Below, one piece after another: positions 14,983 through 23,804 of a stretch of 64,000 bases of DNA. The notes under the pieces are model-generated. The model saw only the letters and a program-made list of their open reading frames with translations. It was not told where the DNA came from and did no database searches. The stretch comes from Candidatus Aenigmatarchaeota archaeon (GTDB lineage Archaea > Aenigmatarchaeota > Aenigmatarchaeia > JACPZZ01), in contig JACQNZ010000006.1 in NCBI GenBank assembly GCA_016202815.1, positions 1 to 64,000 on the forward strand, read 5' to 3'. The translations under genes were made by a program, and so were the position numbers. Positions within the stretch are counted from its first letter, which is position 1; every line of letters begins with the position of its first letter.

Positions 14983-16413
14983 TTAAGCAAAAGCCTGTTT
15001 CAAAACAGTCTGCCCTTTCCACGGCCCGACGCTGACAGCTGAAATTTCAAAATCTTTTACGCCCGACAGGTCTCTTAACAAAGTTTCTACACGATCAACG
15101 TAAAATCCCGCGTTTTCCGGCAAAGCGTCAAAGCCGTTTTTTCTTCCGGCCATCACGATGTCGTGCCGGTTCATCCTCTCTATGCGTCCGACAGGCTGTA
15201 ACACAGGTATCGCGCGTGCCAAAGTTCCGGCGTCTGATGGGAATTGCGTGGTTCTTCCGCCGTCTATTTCGTATGCGACGCAAATCATGGGCTCTTTCAC
15301 AGCGCTTAAAACATCCATCTTCGTGAAATACCCTTTCTTTATCTCACCCATTCTGATGGCGTATGCTGTAGCAACAGCATCGAACCAGCCTGTCCGCCTC
15401 GCGCGGCCTGTGGTTGTGCCGAATTCGAACCCTTTTTGTCTCAGCAGTTCGCCTGTATCGTCTTTTAATTCAGTCGGGAACGGTCCCCCGCCGACGCGTG
15501 TTGTGTAAGCCTTAATCACGCCCCAAAACCCGTTGTCCGGGTCGGCGTACCTTGACAGTCCGGCATCTGCTAATGTGGCGCCGGCTGTTGTCCTTGATGA
15601 TGTGACATACGGGACTGTGCCAATGTCGCGGTCTAAAAGAATTCCCTGCGCGCCTTCAACCAAAATTCTTTTGCCGTCGTTCACGGCCTGTTGCAGTATG
15701 GTCGACGTATCATTCGCGATGTGCGGAGCCAATTTTTTTCCGGCTTCGAAAAGTTCTCCGGCCAGCAATTCGCAATATTGCTCAAAGTTCAGGCCAGACG
15801 GGACTAATGCGCTGTTGGGATCGAGCTCACCTTTTAAAATGGCTCGTTGCTCCATTTCTGATATTTCCAAAAGCTCCGCAGCGTGTGTGCGGGCGTAATT
15901 TGCAATTTTATCCCTAAGCACCCGCCTGTTCAAAAGGTCGCTGATCACAATTAATTCCCTTCGGTTGGCCTTGCTTTCGTAGGCTGGCCCCATGCCCTGG
16001 CGGGTTGTTCCAATCGCCGTGCCGTTAGCCTCGCCATACCCGTCCAGCGCGCGGTGCGCGCGCGTTATCACGGCTGCGCGCGGGTCAATAACAATGACAG
16101 ATGGGTCGTCAACCTGCTGCATCTCTTCGTAAAGCAAAATTGGGTTAAGCACCATTCCAGCAGTCATTATCGAAGGTTTTCCGAACGCCGCACCCGATGG
16201 AACCTGGTGGAATGCATATTTCCTGCTGTTAACCATTACCGTATGGCCCGAATTCGGCCCGCCCTGTGACCTTACAAAAACGTCCGTGTAAGGAGCCGCA
16301 TCAGAAACGAATTTGCCTTTGCCCTCGTCGCCCCATTGCGCGCCTGCTACGACGCCCACCCTGTCCCAAAAATGTGGAGCCCATGGGGAAGAAGCCAGAT
16401 AATTGCGAGACAC
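14983..16413 (-). CDS. purA: adenylosuccinate synthetase
   Basis: 476 residues. Makes adenylosuccinate from IMP, aspartate and GTP, the first step to AMP. The P-loop-like GAQWGDEGKGKFVSD is intact, followed by QGGPNSGHTV, GTTRQGMGPAYESKANR, VEGAQGILLDRDIGTVPYVTSS and TRVGGGPFPTEL. About 16 residues precede the core compared with bacterial PurA, and the protein is some 40 residues longer than the 430 usual in bacteria. It is followed on the same strand by the DUF4258/DUF2283 pair and preceded by a LamG pilin. Confidence 0.95.
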   Translation of the reverse strand: MSRNYLASSPWAPHFWDRVGVVAGAQWGDEGKGKFVSDAAPYTDVFVRSQGGPNSGHTVMVNSRKYAFHQVPSGAAFGKPSIMTAGMVLNPILLYEEMQQVDDPSVIVIDPRAAVITRAHRALDGYGEANGTAIGTTRQGMGPAYESKANRRELIVISDLLNRRVLRDKIANYARTHAAELLEISEMEQRAILKGELDPNSALVPSGLNFEQYCELLAGELFEAGKKLAPHIANDTSTILQQAVNDGKRILVEGAQGILLDRDIGTVPYVTSSRTTAGATLADAGLSRYADPDNGFWGVIKAYTTRVGGGPFPTELKDDTGELLRQKGFEFGTTTGRARRTGWFDAVATAYAIRMGEIKKGYFTKMDVLSAVKEPMICVAYEIDGGRTTQFPSDAGTLARAIPVLQPVGRIERMNRHDIVMAGRKNGFDALPENAGFYVDRVETLLRDLSGVKDFEISAVSVGPWKGQTVLKQAFA

Positions 16414-16469
16414 TGTTTAATTTTCCCACGCTAAATAAGATTCTTAATGATTTAAGCGTTTCGTTGTTT

Positions 16470-17462
16470 TTATGCGCACGTGACCGATGCTTCCGCAACG
16501 TTCGTTGATGTCCCGATTCTGGTGGCGTGGCGGCCTTCCGTTCCTGGGTAATTTATCACAACGGCAGATTGTCCGGGTTGTATGTTCACATCGCCGGTGG
16601 ATCTTTTGTATAGTCTGACCTCGTCTATGAGGCCGTTTAACTGTCCCGAGCCGCCGCCTGCGCCGCCGCCGATCCTCGTGCTTCCGAACATCGTTTTGAC
16701 GTTCATGACAGGTTTGGAATCGCTGCCCACTTGTACGCCGTTTGCAAATATTTTTAACACGCCTTTTTCGTAACTCATGGATATATGGGTCCATTTGTCC
16801 AGGGCCGGCACACCCGCAGGGAAATTAGCTCGCACATCGGAACCGTCTGATCTGAAAACCGCGCCGTAGAAATAATTGCTGGTGCTGCTCCATTGCAGCC
16901 AAAAGTTCCCGTTTACGGGACGCATCATAACCCCGTAGTTTGTTATTGCATTGGGTCTTACCCATCCGCCCAATGTCATGGAATCCGTAATTCCGGAACT
17001 TAATTCATTTGTTATGTCGGTATAATCATTTGAGCCGTCAAACTTGAGCCCTTTTTTGTATTTCGCGTCAACCCATTGCGGGCAATCCGGGCATGATGGT
17101 TTCAATGTTCCGTCATTGCCGTTGCCTGAAGTGTCCATCGCGACAATTCCGGACGTTTCGTCCATTTTCCACTGCCCGATAAAATAATTTTTCATATCGC
17201 CCATGAATGGTGTTCCAAGGACACTTGTGCCGTCAACGTCCGCAACCAGTATATCAGTTCCGGTAATAACCGAACTTCCTTCGTTCAGCACACGGACCGT
17301 GATGTCGCCGCCGTCGCAATACGCCCCTCCGGGCGGGATCAATACGGATTTGTTCGTGGAAGAGGAGAAAATTCCCGTAAACCATACGAAAGCTATTCCT
17401 ACCATACCTACTGTGATTAGCATCAGCATGACTAACGCTATCACTGGCGTAATGGCTTTCAC
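16470..17462 (-). CDS. pilin-like surface protein with inserted LamG domain
   Basis: 330 residues. A class III signal peptide (MKAITPVIALVMLMLITVGM) is followed by an Ig/pilin-like strand region (about 45-90), a LamG/concanavalin-type domain (about 95-285: FIGQWKMDETSG, GLKFDGSNDYT, LGGWVRPN, DKWTHISMSYEKGVLKIFANG, NGLIDEVRLYKR), and a return to a strand region starting IQPGQSAVVI and ending in a Cys. The LamG domain thus appears inserted within a pilin-type head. LamG domains bind glycans or proteins, so pilus-borne adhesion is a fair inference. A paralog is at 36595. Confidence 0.85.
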   Translation of the reverse strand: MKAITPVIALVMLMLITVGMVGIAFVWFTGIFSSSTNKSVLIPPGGAYCDGGDITVRVLNEGSSVITGTDILVADVDGTSVLGTPFMGDMKNYFIGQWKMDETSGIVAMDTSGNGNDGTLKPSCPDCPQWVDAKYKKGLKFDGSNDYTDITNELSSGITDSMTLGGWVRPNAITNYGVMMRPVNGNFWLQWSSTSNYFYGAVFRSDGSDVRANFPAGVPALDKWTHISMSYEKGVLKIFANGVQVGSDSKPVMNVKTMFGSTRIGGGAGGGSGQLNGLIDEVRLYKRSTGDVNIQPGQSAVVINYPGTEGRHATRIGTSTNVAEASVTCA

Positions 17463-17493
17463 AAATTAAATATTATCAACGATCGTTAAAAAA

Positions 17494-19011
17494 TCAGTTT
17501 TTGTCCACGGCGACATCATGGACGCCGCCTTCTTTGATGGAACCCGGCGAAAGTATCTGCAATACGGACTTTTCGTGAAGTTCTTTTATGCTCGAGCAGC
17601 CGGCTTTGCGCATCCCGTCTTTTATCATCGCTTTCGCCTGCGCTAAATGGTTCTTCAGCGTGCCTGCGTAAGCGACCCAGGCCTCGACGCCTTCAGGAAA
17701 ATCATTTTGTCCATAGCGGCCCGCGACCATCCACTCTTTCGCCTTGTCAGAGCCTTCGCCCCAGTACGGCTTTTCGCGCATTTCGACAGCCTTGCCGTCT
17801 ATGATCCTCGCAACGGTTTTTACTTTGGTAGGCGTCTCGTCGCAGCCGGCAAGGTATTTTCCGGCCATGACAACGTCCGCGCCCAGCGCCCACGCGACCG
17901 TTATGTCCTTCGCCACCCGTATGCCGCCGTCAGCTATGATCGGGACGTAAACGCCGTTTTTTTCAAAATATTCGCCGCGCGCTTCCGCGACTTCCAGTAT
18001 GGATGTCCCTTGGCCGCGGCCTACGCCGATCTGCTCCTGCGTTATGCATATGCTCCCCGGCCCCATCCCGATTTTTACAGCGTCCGCGCCGTGCGAAACC
18101 AGGAACTCAAATCCTTCCTTCGTGACTACGTTCCCGGCAACGACAGGAATCCCTGGAAATTCATTTTTCGAAAACTGCAGAGCCTCTTTTACGTAATCCG
18201 TGTGGCCTTGCGACGTGTCTATAAAAAGTATGTCCGCGCCCGCTTCGACAACAGCCTTAATGCGCTCCTTGTAATCCGATGTGTTGATGGCCGCACCGAC
18301 CAGGTACCTTTTTTCACTGTCTAGCATGGCAAGGGGGTTGTCAAAATGATGTTCGACGTCTTTCCTGAACACTATGTATTTCAGCTTCCCGTCACGGGTT
18401 ACTATCGGCAATGAGCCGTGATGCCCTACAATAAGTTTTTCATGGGCCGCGGCCAGGCTGTCCTGTATCTCGTCGTCGTATGCAACAGTCATTTTCTCAA
18501 CAGGCATCATGCGATCCTTTACCATAAGGTTTGCGTGCCTCTTCCTGTCAAAGTCGTTCTTGGTTATGTAACCCTTTAGCCTTCCCTCATCGTCCACAAC
18601 AGGGAATGTGGAATAGCCGTGCTCGTCCGCGAGTTTGATTACTTCCGTCACAGGTGTTTCCGGTGAAACGGTATCCGGTACGACAAAACCCGCCCTGTGC
18701 CTTTTTACTTCTTTTATCATGGCCGCCTCGTTTTGGATGGGCTGGCTGCAGAATATTACTCCAAGTCCGCCTTCCTGCGCCATTCCTATTGCCATCTTCG
18801 CACCAGTAACGGATTGCATGGCAGAGCTCAATATCGCGAAATTCAGCCTTATCTTTGGCGTTTCCCCTCTGGAAAATTTCACTACAGGGGCCGATATGTC
18901 CGTGCTGCCCGGCGTCATGCCGGCTGTTTTGTAGCCGGGCAACATTATCAATTGGTGCAACTCAAATTCACTCAGCGCGCGGGAAGGAGTTTCGACGATT
19001 TGCTTTGCCAT
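17494..19011 (-). CDS. guaB: IMP dehydrogenase
   Basis: 505 residues. Oxidises IMP to XMP, the first step to GMP. The TIM barrel is split by a CBS pair at about residues 115-235 (DTVSPETPVTEVIKLADEHG, DRMMPVEKMTVAYDDE). The catalytic loop GPGSICITQEQIGVG contains the nucleophilic Cys; the NAD site is around LFIDTSQGHTDYVKE and the IMP phosphate site around IADGGIRVAKDITVA, followed by the Arg-containing flap region WMVAGRYGQNDFPEGVEAWV. CBS domains commonly sense adenine nucleotides in this family. Divergent from purO. Confidence 0.95.
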   Translation of the reverse strand: MAKQIVETPSRALSEFELHQLIMLPGYKTAGMTPGSTDISAPVVKFSRGETPKIRLNFAILSSAMQSVTGAKMAIGMAQEGGLGVIFCSQPIQNEAAMIKEVKRHRAGFVVPDTVSPETPVTEVIKLADEHGYSTFPVVDDEGRLKGYITKNDFDRKRHANLMVKDRMMPVEKMTVAYDDEIQDSLAAAHEKLIVGHHGSLPIVTRDGKLKYIVFRKDVEHHFDNPLAMLDSEKRYLVGAAINTSDYKERIKAVVEAGADILFIDTSQGHTDYVKEALQFSKNEFPGIPVVAGNVVTKEGFEFLVSHGADAVKIGMGPGSICITQEQIGVGRGQGTSILEVAEARGEYFEKNGVYVPIIADGGIRVAKDITVAWALGADVVMAGKYLAGCDETPTKVKTVARIIDGKAVEMREKPYWGEGSDKAKEWMVAGRYGQNDFPEGVEAWVAYAGTLKNHLAQAKAMIKDGMRKAGCSSIKELHEKSVLQILSPGSIKEGGVHDVAVDKN

Positions 19012-19063
19012 TTTAAAATTTGATTTCTAATCTTTAAATCTTTCATTGTGTTTTATTAGTTTC

Positions 19064-19735
19064 ATGAACCGTGTTGATGCGATGGCCGGAATCGGGCTCA
19101 CAAGGCATTCGTTGCCGGTAATTACCTATGTCGAGTTTGGAAGGGACGGTTCTTGCGTAACAGCGGCAGTCGCAGACCAATACAGGGTTACGGTGATGCC
19201 GTCTGATATGGTTGGCACCTATCTTCAGCAGCCGCATAGATCTGTTTACGATGCCATATTGGTGAACGGCGGAACCGGAATCGTGGGGAACGGCAAGCAT
19301 ACGGCCGCCATTATTTCCCGTTACGGTTTTGCGGGAACAATCAAAGACATCACCGCGTATGCCCACGTGGTGCACAATACTCTTGCCCGCTGGGAATCCG
19401 AGGGCACAGACATTAATCCTTACGATATACCGAGGATAGCGGGCCTTTTTGACGCCGGTCTTTGGCGCAGCGGAGAAAAATACGTGGTTCTTGACGCATC
19501 GGGAAGAAAAAAATCATCGTCCCAAAAGGCGGTAGTCGCGGTCGAGGCTGGTTCAATCAGATACATTTCTACGAAAACCGGGGAAAACCCGCCAACGGTG
19601 CAAAAAATTGAGGGAAGAACCGCGGGGGAGCTTGCCGCGGAGTTATTTTCCGATCCGTCCGAGATGTGCGCGGCCGCCGCGCTCTGGGATCCACTGAACA
19701 AACGATGGGAGTTAGCGGTTAGGAACCTGGGTTAG
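19064..19735 (+). CDS. purO: IMP cyclohydrolase, PurO-like
   Basis: About 223 residues from the ATG at 19064 (the track uses a TTG 18 bases earlier). The layout fits PurO, the Ntn-fold cyclohydrolase that closes FAICAR to IMP in archaea: GIGLTRHSLPVITYVEFGRDGS, then VYDAILVNGGTGIVGNGKHT, and the family-typical NPYDIPRIAGLFD. A PurP-type FAICAR synthase expected to act before it is not in this window. Divergent from guaB; TCTTTAAATC near 19030 may be the promoter. Confidence 0.75.
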   Translation: MNRVDAMAGIGLTRHSLPVITYVEFGRDGSCVTAAVADQYRVTVMPSDMVGTYLQQPHRSVYDAILVNGGTGIVGNGKHTAAIISRYGFAGTIKDITAYAHVVHNTLARWESEGTDINPYDIPRIAGLFDAGLWRSGEKYVVLDASGRKKSSSQKAVVAVEAGSIRYISTKTGENPPTVQKIEGRTAGELAAELFSDPSEMCAAAALWDPLNKRWELAVRNLG

Positions 19736-19822
19736 CTTTTTTGTTTTAGAAAACAGGGTTTTTTTCAAGGCTCGCGATGCCATTTAAGCAGTATTTGCCA
19801 TATTATTAAAAGCGTTCCGAAA

Positions 19823-22306
19823 ATGACTTATATCCAGCGCCTTGTGATGCAGGGCTTCAAGAGTTTTAACAAAAAAATAGCCGTGCCTTTCTCGCAGACT
19901 TTTTCTGTCGTGTGCGGGCCAAACGGGTCCGGGAAAAGCAATATTAACGACGCCATCTGCTTCGTTCTCGGCCGCACCTCAGCGAAATCGATGCGCGCAG
20001 AGCGTTTGCATGAGCTGATATTCCACGGAGGCAAGAGCAAGGAACCTGCCGACATCGCATCCGTTACATTGTATCTGGACAACTCGAAAAAGGAATTCCC
20101 GTTCGAGCAGGACTTCATCACCGTAACGAGAAAGGTGAACAAAAACGGGGCAAGCGTGTATAAATTAAACGACGAAACCGTCACCCGCCAGCAGGTTCTC
20201 GATGTATTGGCAGCGGCCCGCATTTTTCCGGACGGTTACAACATAGTCTTGCAGGGCGACGTCACGCAGATAATAGAAATGGATCCCGTCGAAAGGCGCG
20301 CTGTCATAGACGAGATCGCTGGAATAAAGGAGTACGATGAAAAGAAGGCGAAATCGCAAAAGGAGTTTGAAAAAGTCGAGCAAAAATTAAAGGAAGTCGG
20401 TGTTGTTTTAAAGGAGCGCGATGAGACCTACAAAAAATTGGAGGAGGAGAGGAACGTCGCTTTAAGGTACCAGGAAATGACAAACGAGCTGAAAAAGCTG
20501 CGCGCGTCGATAGCCAACAAGCGTTTAAACCAGTCGGAACAGTCCTTCGTTTCGCTCACATCGGACATAGAATCCAGGGAGAACGCCGCGGAAGAAATGA
20601 GCGCCAAACTGGCCGCCATCGACGCGGAAATAGACGGGAAAGAGGCTGAGCTGGAAACTCTGATGAAAACCCTGTTCGAAAGGTCGAAGAAGATAAAAAT
20701 AGTCCGCGACGTCGAGGAACTGCGCGCAAAGATACTGCGCGTCAACGACAAGATAGAATACGACAAGCGTGAATTGTCGCGGTTAGACATGATAATTTCG
20801 CGCCTCGAAGGGATAAGCAGCGAGCAGGAATCGCGCGCAGTCGCCGAGATACTGAAGCTGGGCAAGAAAGACGTTTACGGCACGATAGCATCATTGCTGC
20901 GTGTCGGACCCCAGTACCAGACAGCCGTCGAAGTCGCGGCAGGCCCGCATATAAACGACCTTATAGTAAACGACGAAAACACGGCAATAGAGTGTGTCAA
21001 CTTCCTGAAAAGCAACAAGATAGGGAGGGCCACATTTCTTCCGCTTAGCAAGATACAAGAGCGTTTACAGTCTTTGCCGCATTCAGAAACGTCTAAGTCC
21101 GTTGGGTGGGCAAACGAACTGATCGAATACGACCGCAAATACGAAGCCGCGTTCAAGTTCGTGTTTGGCAGCACCCTGGTAGTGAAGGACATAGAAACCG
21201 CGCGTTCCATAGGGATGGGCAAAACGCGCATGGTGACGCTGGATGGCGATTTGGTTGAAAGGTCGGGCGCAATAATCGGCGGTTTCTACCGCAAGAAACA
21301 GAAGGCGGTTTTTGATTCAAAGGACATCGAAGAATACAAGTCGACAATGGAAGCTTTGCGCGCGGAAATCGAAACTCTCACGAAGCAATCGAAGGAGTTG
21401 AGCAAAGACCTTGAAACGAAGACAGAACTCGAAAGGTCCGAGGCGTCGGATTTCGTGGAAAGCGAGAAGAGAATCAATTCCCTGCAGCGCGAGTCCGACG
21501 CGCTGAAGCGCCAGAGAAAAACAGTGTTCCAGGAGCGCGTCGGTCTTCAATCCGAATTGAACAGGATCAAGCTCCAGCGCGCGCGCATAGAGGTTGAACG
21601 CGACAACACCAAGTCGGAATTTTCCCAATACGCTGATGAAAAGGAATTTTACGACCTTCCCGTGGAGGAGATGGAGGCTAAGGTGCGCCCGTTGGTCCGG
21701 GAGATCGACACGACTGGCGCGGTCAATATGAAGGCCATCGATGAATTTGAAAACTTTCGGGACGAATTTGAGCAATTGCGTACGCGTTACGACGAGGTCA
21801 TAAAGGAGCGCGACTCGATAATGGCCATGATTGAGTTGATAGAATCGCGAAAGAAGGAGACTTTCATGAAAACGTTTGATGCGATCGCGGCCAATTTCAG
21901 GCTGATATTCAAGGAAATGGCCCACGGGGATGGGGACATATCTCTTGAGGAGCCGGACAACATTTACTCGGGGATGGAAATCAGGGCGTCGCCGCACGGC
22001 AAAAGGTTGTTAAGCATGGATTCGATGTCCGGAGGCGAAAAGACGCTGACCGCAATGGCGTTTTTGTTCGCTATACAGAACCACAAGCCGGCGCCTTTCT
22101 ACATATTCGACGAAATAGACGCCGCGCTGGACAAGGCAAACTCGAAGAAAATAGGGGAGATGGTGCAGAGATTTTCGAAAAACGCCCAGTTCATCCTGAT
22201 CACGCATAACGACACTACGATAAGGATGGCGGACCAGGTGTACGGCGTCTCAATGGACCAGGGGGAATCAAAGATAATTTCCGTAAGCCTTCCGCCGGAG
22301 GAATGA
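19823..22306 (+). CDS. smc: SMC chromosome-condensation ATPase with shortened arms
   Basis: All functional parts are present: Walker A GPNGSGKSNINDAICFVLG, Q-loop region NIVLQGDVTQIIEMDP, hinge (about residues 350-470, LRVGPQYQTAVEVAAGPHINDL), signature MSGGEKTLTAMAFLF and Walker B PFYIFDEIDAALDKAN with the D-loop. Total length is only 827 residues against about 1150-1200 usually; each coiled-coil arm is roughly half the normal size (about 170 residues before the hinge). The reading frame is continuous, so this is not a broken gene. It is followed six bases later by scpA, its kleisin partner. Confidence 0.93.
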   Translation: MTYIQRLVMQGFKSFNKKIAVPFSQTFSVVCGPNGSGKSNINDAICFVLGRTSAKSMRAERLHELIFHGGKSKEPADIASVTLYLDNSKKEFPFEQDFITVTRKVNKNGASVYKLNDETVTRQQVLDVLAAARIFPDGYNIVLQGDVTQIIEMDPVERRAVIDEIAGIKEYDEKKAKSQKEFEKVEQKLKEVGVVLKERDETYKKLEEERNVALRYQEMTNELKKLRASIANKRLNQSEQSFVSLTSDIESRENAAEEMSAKLAAIDAEIDGKEAELETLMKTLFERSKKIKIVRDVEELRAKILRVNDKIEYDKRELSRLDMIISRLEGISSEQESRAVAEILKLGKKDVYGTIASLLRVGPQYQTAVEVAAGPHINDLIVNDENTAIECVNFLKSNKIGRATFLPLSKIQERLQSLPHSETSKSVGWANELIEYDRKYEAAFKFVFGSTLVVKDIETARSIGMGKTRMVTLDGDLVERSGAIIGGFYRKKQKAVFDSKDIEEYKSTMEALRAEIETLTKQSKELSKDLETKTELERSEASDFVESEKRINSLQRESDALKRQRKTVFQERVGLQSELNRIKLQRARIEVERDNTKSEFSQYADEKEFYDLPVEEMEAKVRPLVREIDTTGAVNMKAIDEFENFRDEFEQLRTRYDEVIKERDSIMAMIELIESRKKETFMKTFDAIAANFRLIFKEMAHGDGDISLEEPDNIYSGMEIRASPHGKRLLSMDSMSGGEKTLTAMAFLFAIQNHKPAPFYIFDEIDAALDKANSKKIGEMVQRFSKNAQFILITHNDTTIRMADQVYGVSMDQGESKIISVSLPPEE

Positions 22307-22312
22307 TTTGGT

Positions 22313-23086
22313 ATGGAAAACCATGGTAAACATGTCAAAGACCAAAGTGGTTTTGGGGAATCAAAAGACCTTTTACAAAAGGGATTTTGTACAGAGGAAA
22401 AGATTCTGAAGCTAGTGGTCCGCGACCATTCGTGGGAGCAGATAATCTTTCATTTGATCGAAGCAGAGGGGCTGGACCCAAAGGACGTTGACCTGGAAGT
22501 ACTGGCGAAATCTTTCGTGGAGTACATAAACAAGCTCGAGGAGCTTGATTTCCACATACCCGCTAAAATGGTCATTATAGCCGCCGTACTCCTGCGGATG
22601 AAGTCGGACAAGCTGGGCTTCGAAAAGGAGCTCGTCATGCCCGACGTTGAGCAAAAACCGGAACCGATAGAAAAAATCGAGACGATGCCGTTAAATGTGC
22701 CGCTAAGGCGCCAGCCCAAAAGGAAAGTTTCCGTCCAGGAACTGATAGAAGCGCTGCGCCGCATAGTCGAGACAAAGGAAAAAAAGGAACGCAAATTTTT
22801 GCGAATGCAGGAACGTATCGAGATAACCGAGGAAGACATAACCGAGCGGATAGATCGCTTGTATTCGAAAATCGCATGGATTCTGGACAGGATGTACGGC
22901 AGTCCGCTTCCGTTTAGCAAGCTGGTCGGTGAATGGAAGCGCAAAAACGTTGTTAAACACTTCGTGCCTCTGCTGCAGCTTGCCCATCAGGGTAAAGTGG
23001 ACATTGCGCAGGAGGATTTCTTCAAGGAAATTCTAATTTCTAGGCGAGTGAAGAGATTAAATGAATCAGACGAAAATAACGAATAA
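22313..23086 (+). CDS. scpA: segregation and condensation protein A (kleisin)
   Basis: 257 residues. ScpA bridges the SMC heads. The N-terminal kleisin segment ILKLVVRDHSWEQIIFHLIEAEGLDPKDVDLEVLAKSF and the IPAKMVIIAAVLLRMKSD helix are typical; the C-terminal winged helix (FVPLLQLAHQGKVDIAQEDFFKEI) contacts the SMC head. The first roughly 25 residues are atypical and encoded by a dispersed repeat also found upstream of aspS, so the functional start may be later. The last 20 codons are repeated in altered form after the adjacent toxin gene (23690-23758). Confidence 0.88.
   Translation: MENHGKHVKDQSGFGESKDLLQKGFCTEEKILKLVVRDHSWEQIIFHLIEAEGLDPKDVDLEVLAKSFVEYINKLEELDFHIPAKMVIIAAVLLRMKSDKLGFEKELVMPDVEQKPEPIEKIETMPLNVPLRRQPKRKVSVQELIEALRRIVETKEKKERKFLRMQERIEITEEDITERIDRLYSKIAWILDRMYGSPLPFSKLVGEWKRKNVVKHFVPLLQLAHQGKVDIAQEDFFKEILISRRVKRLNESDENNE
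22337..22390 (+). repeat. dispersed repeat inside the scpA 5' end
   Basis: The block order TTTTGGGG, TC-AAAGACCTTTT, ACAAAAGGGATTT is shared with the region just before aspS (about 4993-5037). Here it is translated as part of the ScpA N-terminus, in a stretch with no counterpart in other ScpA proteins I know. It resembles palindromic elements that insert in frame into genes. Confidence 0.5.
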
Positions 23087-23117
23087 ACGGGCGTTTCGGG
23101 TTTTGAAAAGGCCTGAT

Positions 23118-23137
23118 AGGTATACTTATATATACCT
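23118..23137 (+). promoter_or_regulatory. palindromic operator/promoter of the second toxin-antitoxin pair
   Basis: AGGTATA-CTTATA-TATACCT is a 7-bp inverted repeat with a TATA-like centre, 30 bases before the antitoxin ATG. It probably combines the TATA box with the antitoxin binding site, the usual design of autoregulated pairs. Confidence 0.5.
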
Positions 23138-23166
23138 AAGTATACTATATGAATTGGGTGATGCGC

Positions 23167-23406
23167 ATGGAAGCTACGACAATAAAGATACACAAAAATA
23201 CCAAGCAGGAGCTGGACAGGTTAAAGGAGTATGGTAACGAGAGTTATGAAGAAGTGATACAGAAAGTTATTTTCATAGCCAAGAATGTGAAAAAACAGCC
23301 TGAATTAAGCGAGGAAGCCGTAAACGCCATTGAGAAGGCGAGGGAAAGAATAAGAAAAGGTAATTTTTTAACAGAAGCGGAAGCGAAGAAGAAACTTGGT
23401 TTTTAG
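23167..23406 (+). CDS. ribbon-helix-helix-type antitoxin
   Basis: 79 residues from the ATG at 23167, chosen because GGGTGAT lies five bases upstream; the track start at 23149 adds six residues. MEATTIKIHKNTKQELDRLK is a ribbon-helix-helix strand and first helix, SYEEVIQKVIFIAKN the second helix, and the acidic/basic tail ending EAEAKKKLGF is a toxin-binding segment. It precedes a RelE-like toxin by about 20 bases. The cassette is AT-richer than the smc-scpA genes before it and disrupts the scpA 3' region. Confidence 0.82.
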   Translation: MEATTIKIHKNTKQELDRLKEYGNESYEEVIQKVIFIAKNVKKQPELSEEAVNAIEKARERIRKGNFLTEAEAKKKLGF

Positions 23407-23428
23407 CAAATCATTTTGAAGTGGTTTG

Positions 23429-23686
23429 ATGTACGATGTAATTTTTGATCCGCTTGCAATAGGTTTTCTGAACAGGCTTGAGAAAGCGGTAAGAGAAAGG
23501 ATATTCAAGAAGATAATTTCCACCAAAGAAAATCCTTTTCGCTATTTCGAGCGGTTAGAGGGTAGGATGGATTTCAAGCTGCGGGTAGGCGATTATCGTG
23601 TAATAGCTGATATAGATCAGACGTCAAATAAAATTCAAATAACATTGATAGGTCATAGGAAAAACATCTATAAGCGCATGTCGTAA
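23429..23686 (+). CDS. RelE-family toxin
   Basis: 85 residues from the ATG at 23429. YDVIFDPLAIGFLNRLEKAVRERIFKKI gives the N-terminal strand and helical hairpin, followed by RYFERLEGRMDFKLRVGDYRVIADI, the RelE strand pair with the basic residues that position mRNA, and GHRKNIYKRMS at the C-terminus, matching the catalytic-tail consensus (HRxxIY). A ribosome-dependent mRNA endonuclease is the expected activity. It forms a cassette with the antitoxin upstream. Right after its stop comes a diverged copy of the scpA 3' end. Confidence 0.9.
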   Translation: MYDVIFDPLAIGFLNRLEKAVRERIFKKIISTKENPFRYFERLEGRMDFKLRVGDYRVIADIDQTSNKIQITLIGHRKNIYKRMS

Positions 23687-23689
23687 GAG

Positions 23690-23758
23690 CTTTTCAAGGA
23701 GATACTGATTAGCAGGCGAACTAAGAGATTTGATGATACGGGCGAGGAAACCTCTTAA
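23690..23758 (+). pseudogene. diverged duplicate of the scpA 3' end
   Basis: In frame after the RelE stop, this stretch encodes ELFKEILISRRTKRFDDTGE and a short end, then TAA. ScpA itself ends FFKEILISRRVKRLNESDEN and a short end. Nine consecutive residues are identical while most third codon positions differ. It has no start codon and cannot be expressed alone. It marks where the original scpA reading frame probably ended before the toxin-antitoxin cassette arrived. Confidence 0.75.
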
Positions 23759-23804
23759 AACAGGCGGCAACCACCTTTATTTAACAGAAAAATAAATTAA
23801 ATTA

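Noticed and set aside
17647-18324. 225-residue plus-strand ORF
   Set aside because: Antisense shadow of guaB with no recognisable domain.
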